From the NCBI GenBank assembly GCA_017455005.1, contig JAFTBX010000013.1:1-46943 (forward strand): 46,943 nucleotides of DNA, given 5' to 3'. Below, in pieces: positions 46,909-46,943 of this stretch. Each line of letters starts with the position of its first letter. Within the stretch, counting starts at the first letter, position 1. Position numbers and translations under genes: made by a program. Below the pieces are notes generated by a model. It made no database searches and had not been told where the DNA came from. It saw only the letters and a list, made by a program, of their open reading frames with translations. The DNA comes from Lachnospiraceae bacterium (GTDB lineage Bacteria > Bacillota > Clostridia > Lachnospirales > Lachnospiraceae).

Positions 46909-46943
46909 AAACTGTCCAATGTGTATGCAGCCCGGGGCCGGTA

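Noticed and set aside
46826..46943. ArgR (ARG box) operator
   Set aside because: Only a weak TTTGAATTTTGAT half-match is visible, not a convincing 18-bp box.

Overview
The window looks like chromosomal DNA of a low-to-mid GC Clostridia species, most plausibly Lachnospiraceae. I infer this from strong AGGAGG ribosome binding sites, sigma-A promoters (TTGACA/TATAAT), a CIRCE heat-shock operator, a Bacillus-type OhrR regulator, a CBS-domain family II pyrophosphatase and a DUF4860-like pilin protein. I counted 46 protein genes or leader ORFs. Most lie on the minus strand. Base use is uniform except at the extreme left end, where an AT-richer partial gene may belong to a mobile element. I found no rRNA, tRNA or CRISPR array.

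Layout. 1-128: partial helix-turn-helix/transposase-like gene. 326-4305: sulfur amino-acid locus (M20 peptidase, Cys/Met-metabolism lyase, divergent PatB/MalY-type C-S lyase). 4511-14597: a MATE exporter, guaA behind an attenuator-like leader with a tiny ORF, an EamA exporter, a zinc-ribbon membrane protein, a cytidylate-kinase-like protein, a second MATE exporter with its own structured leader, a CapA-type phosphatase and a GH25 lysozyme. 14815-17299: lon with a CIRCE/sigma-A promoter. 17473-20430: orphan small ORF, AI-2E transporter, OhrR, divergent MscS. 20563-26839: a partner-switching signalling cluster (PP2C phosphatase, STAS antagonist, a STAS-kinase-HATPase triple fusion, a further HATPase-like protein, a membrane protein) preceded by a secreted NlpC/P60 hydrolase. 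26908-33763: CBS-pyrophosphatase, rhomboid protease, NUDIX plus guanine deaminase, MntP, ThrE two-part exporter, HPt protein. 33923-38938: pilT facing a convergent operon of a transglutaminase lipoprotein, a PilC/GspF protein and four pilin-like proteins, which together look like a minimal type IV pilus system. 39212-39781: CAP-domain surface protein. 39865-46825: arginine operon argH-argC-argJ-argB-argD-(183-bp inverted-repeat element)-argF.

How they work together. The arginine genes form a nearly complete N-acetylglutamate-to-arginine pathway, lacking only argG and carbamoyl-phosphate synthesis in this window; ArgJ recycles the acetyl group. The PP2C/STAS/HATPase genes have all the parts of a phosphorylation partner switch, but with an aminoglycoside-kinase-like domain fused between the antagonist and the anti-sigma-type kinase, and no sigma factor beside them. 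This is the best candidate for an unusual system. The most interesting regulatory DNA is the guaA leader, where a near-leaderless 18-codon ORF runs through an intrinsic terminator. A similar but weaker arrangement precedes the second MATE gene. Two other transcripts (rhomboid, thrE) appear to be leaderless.
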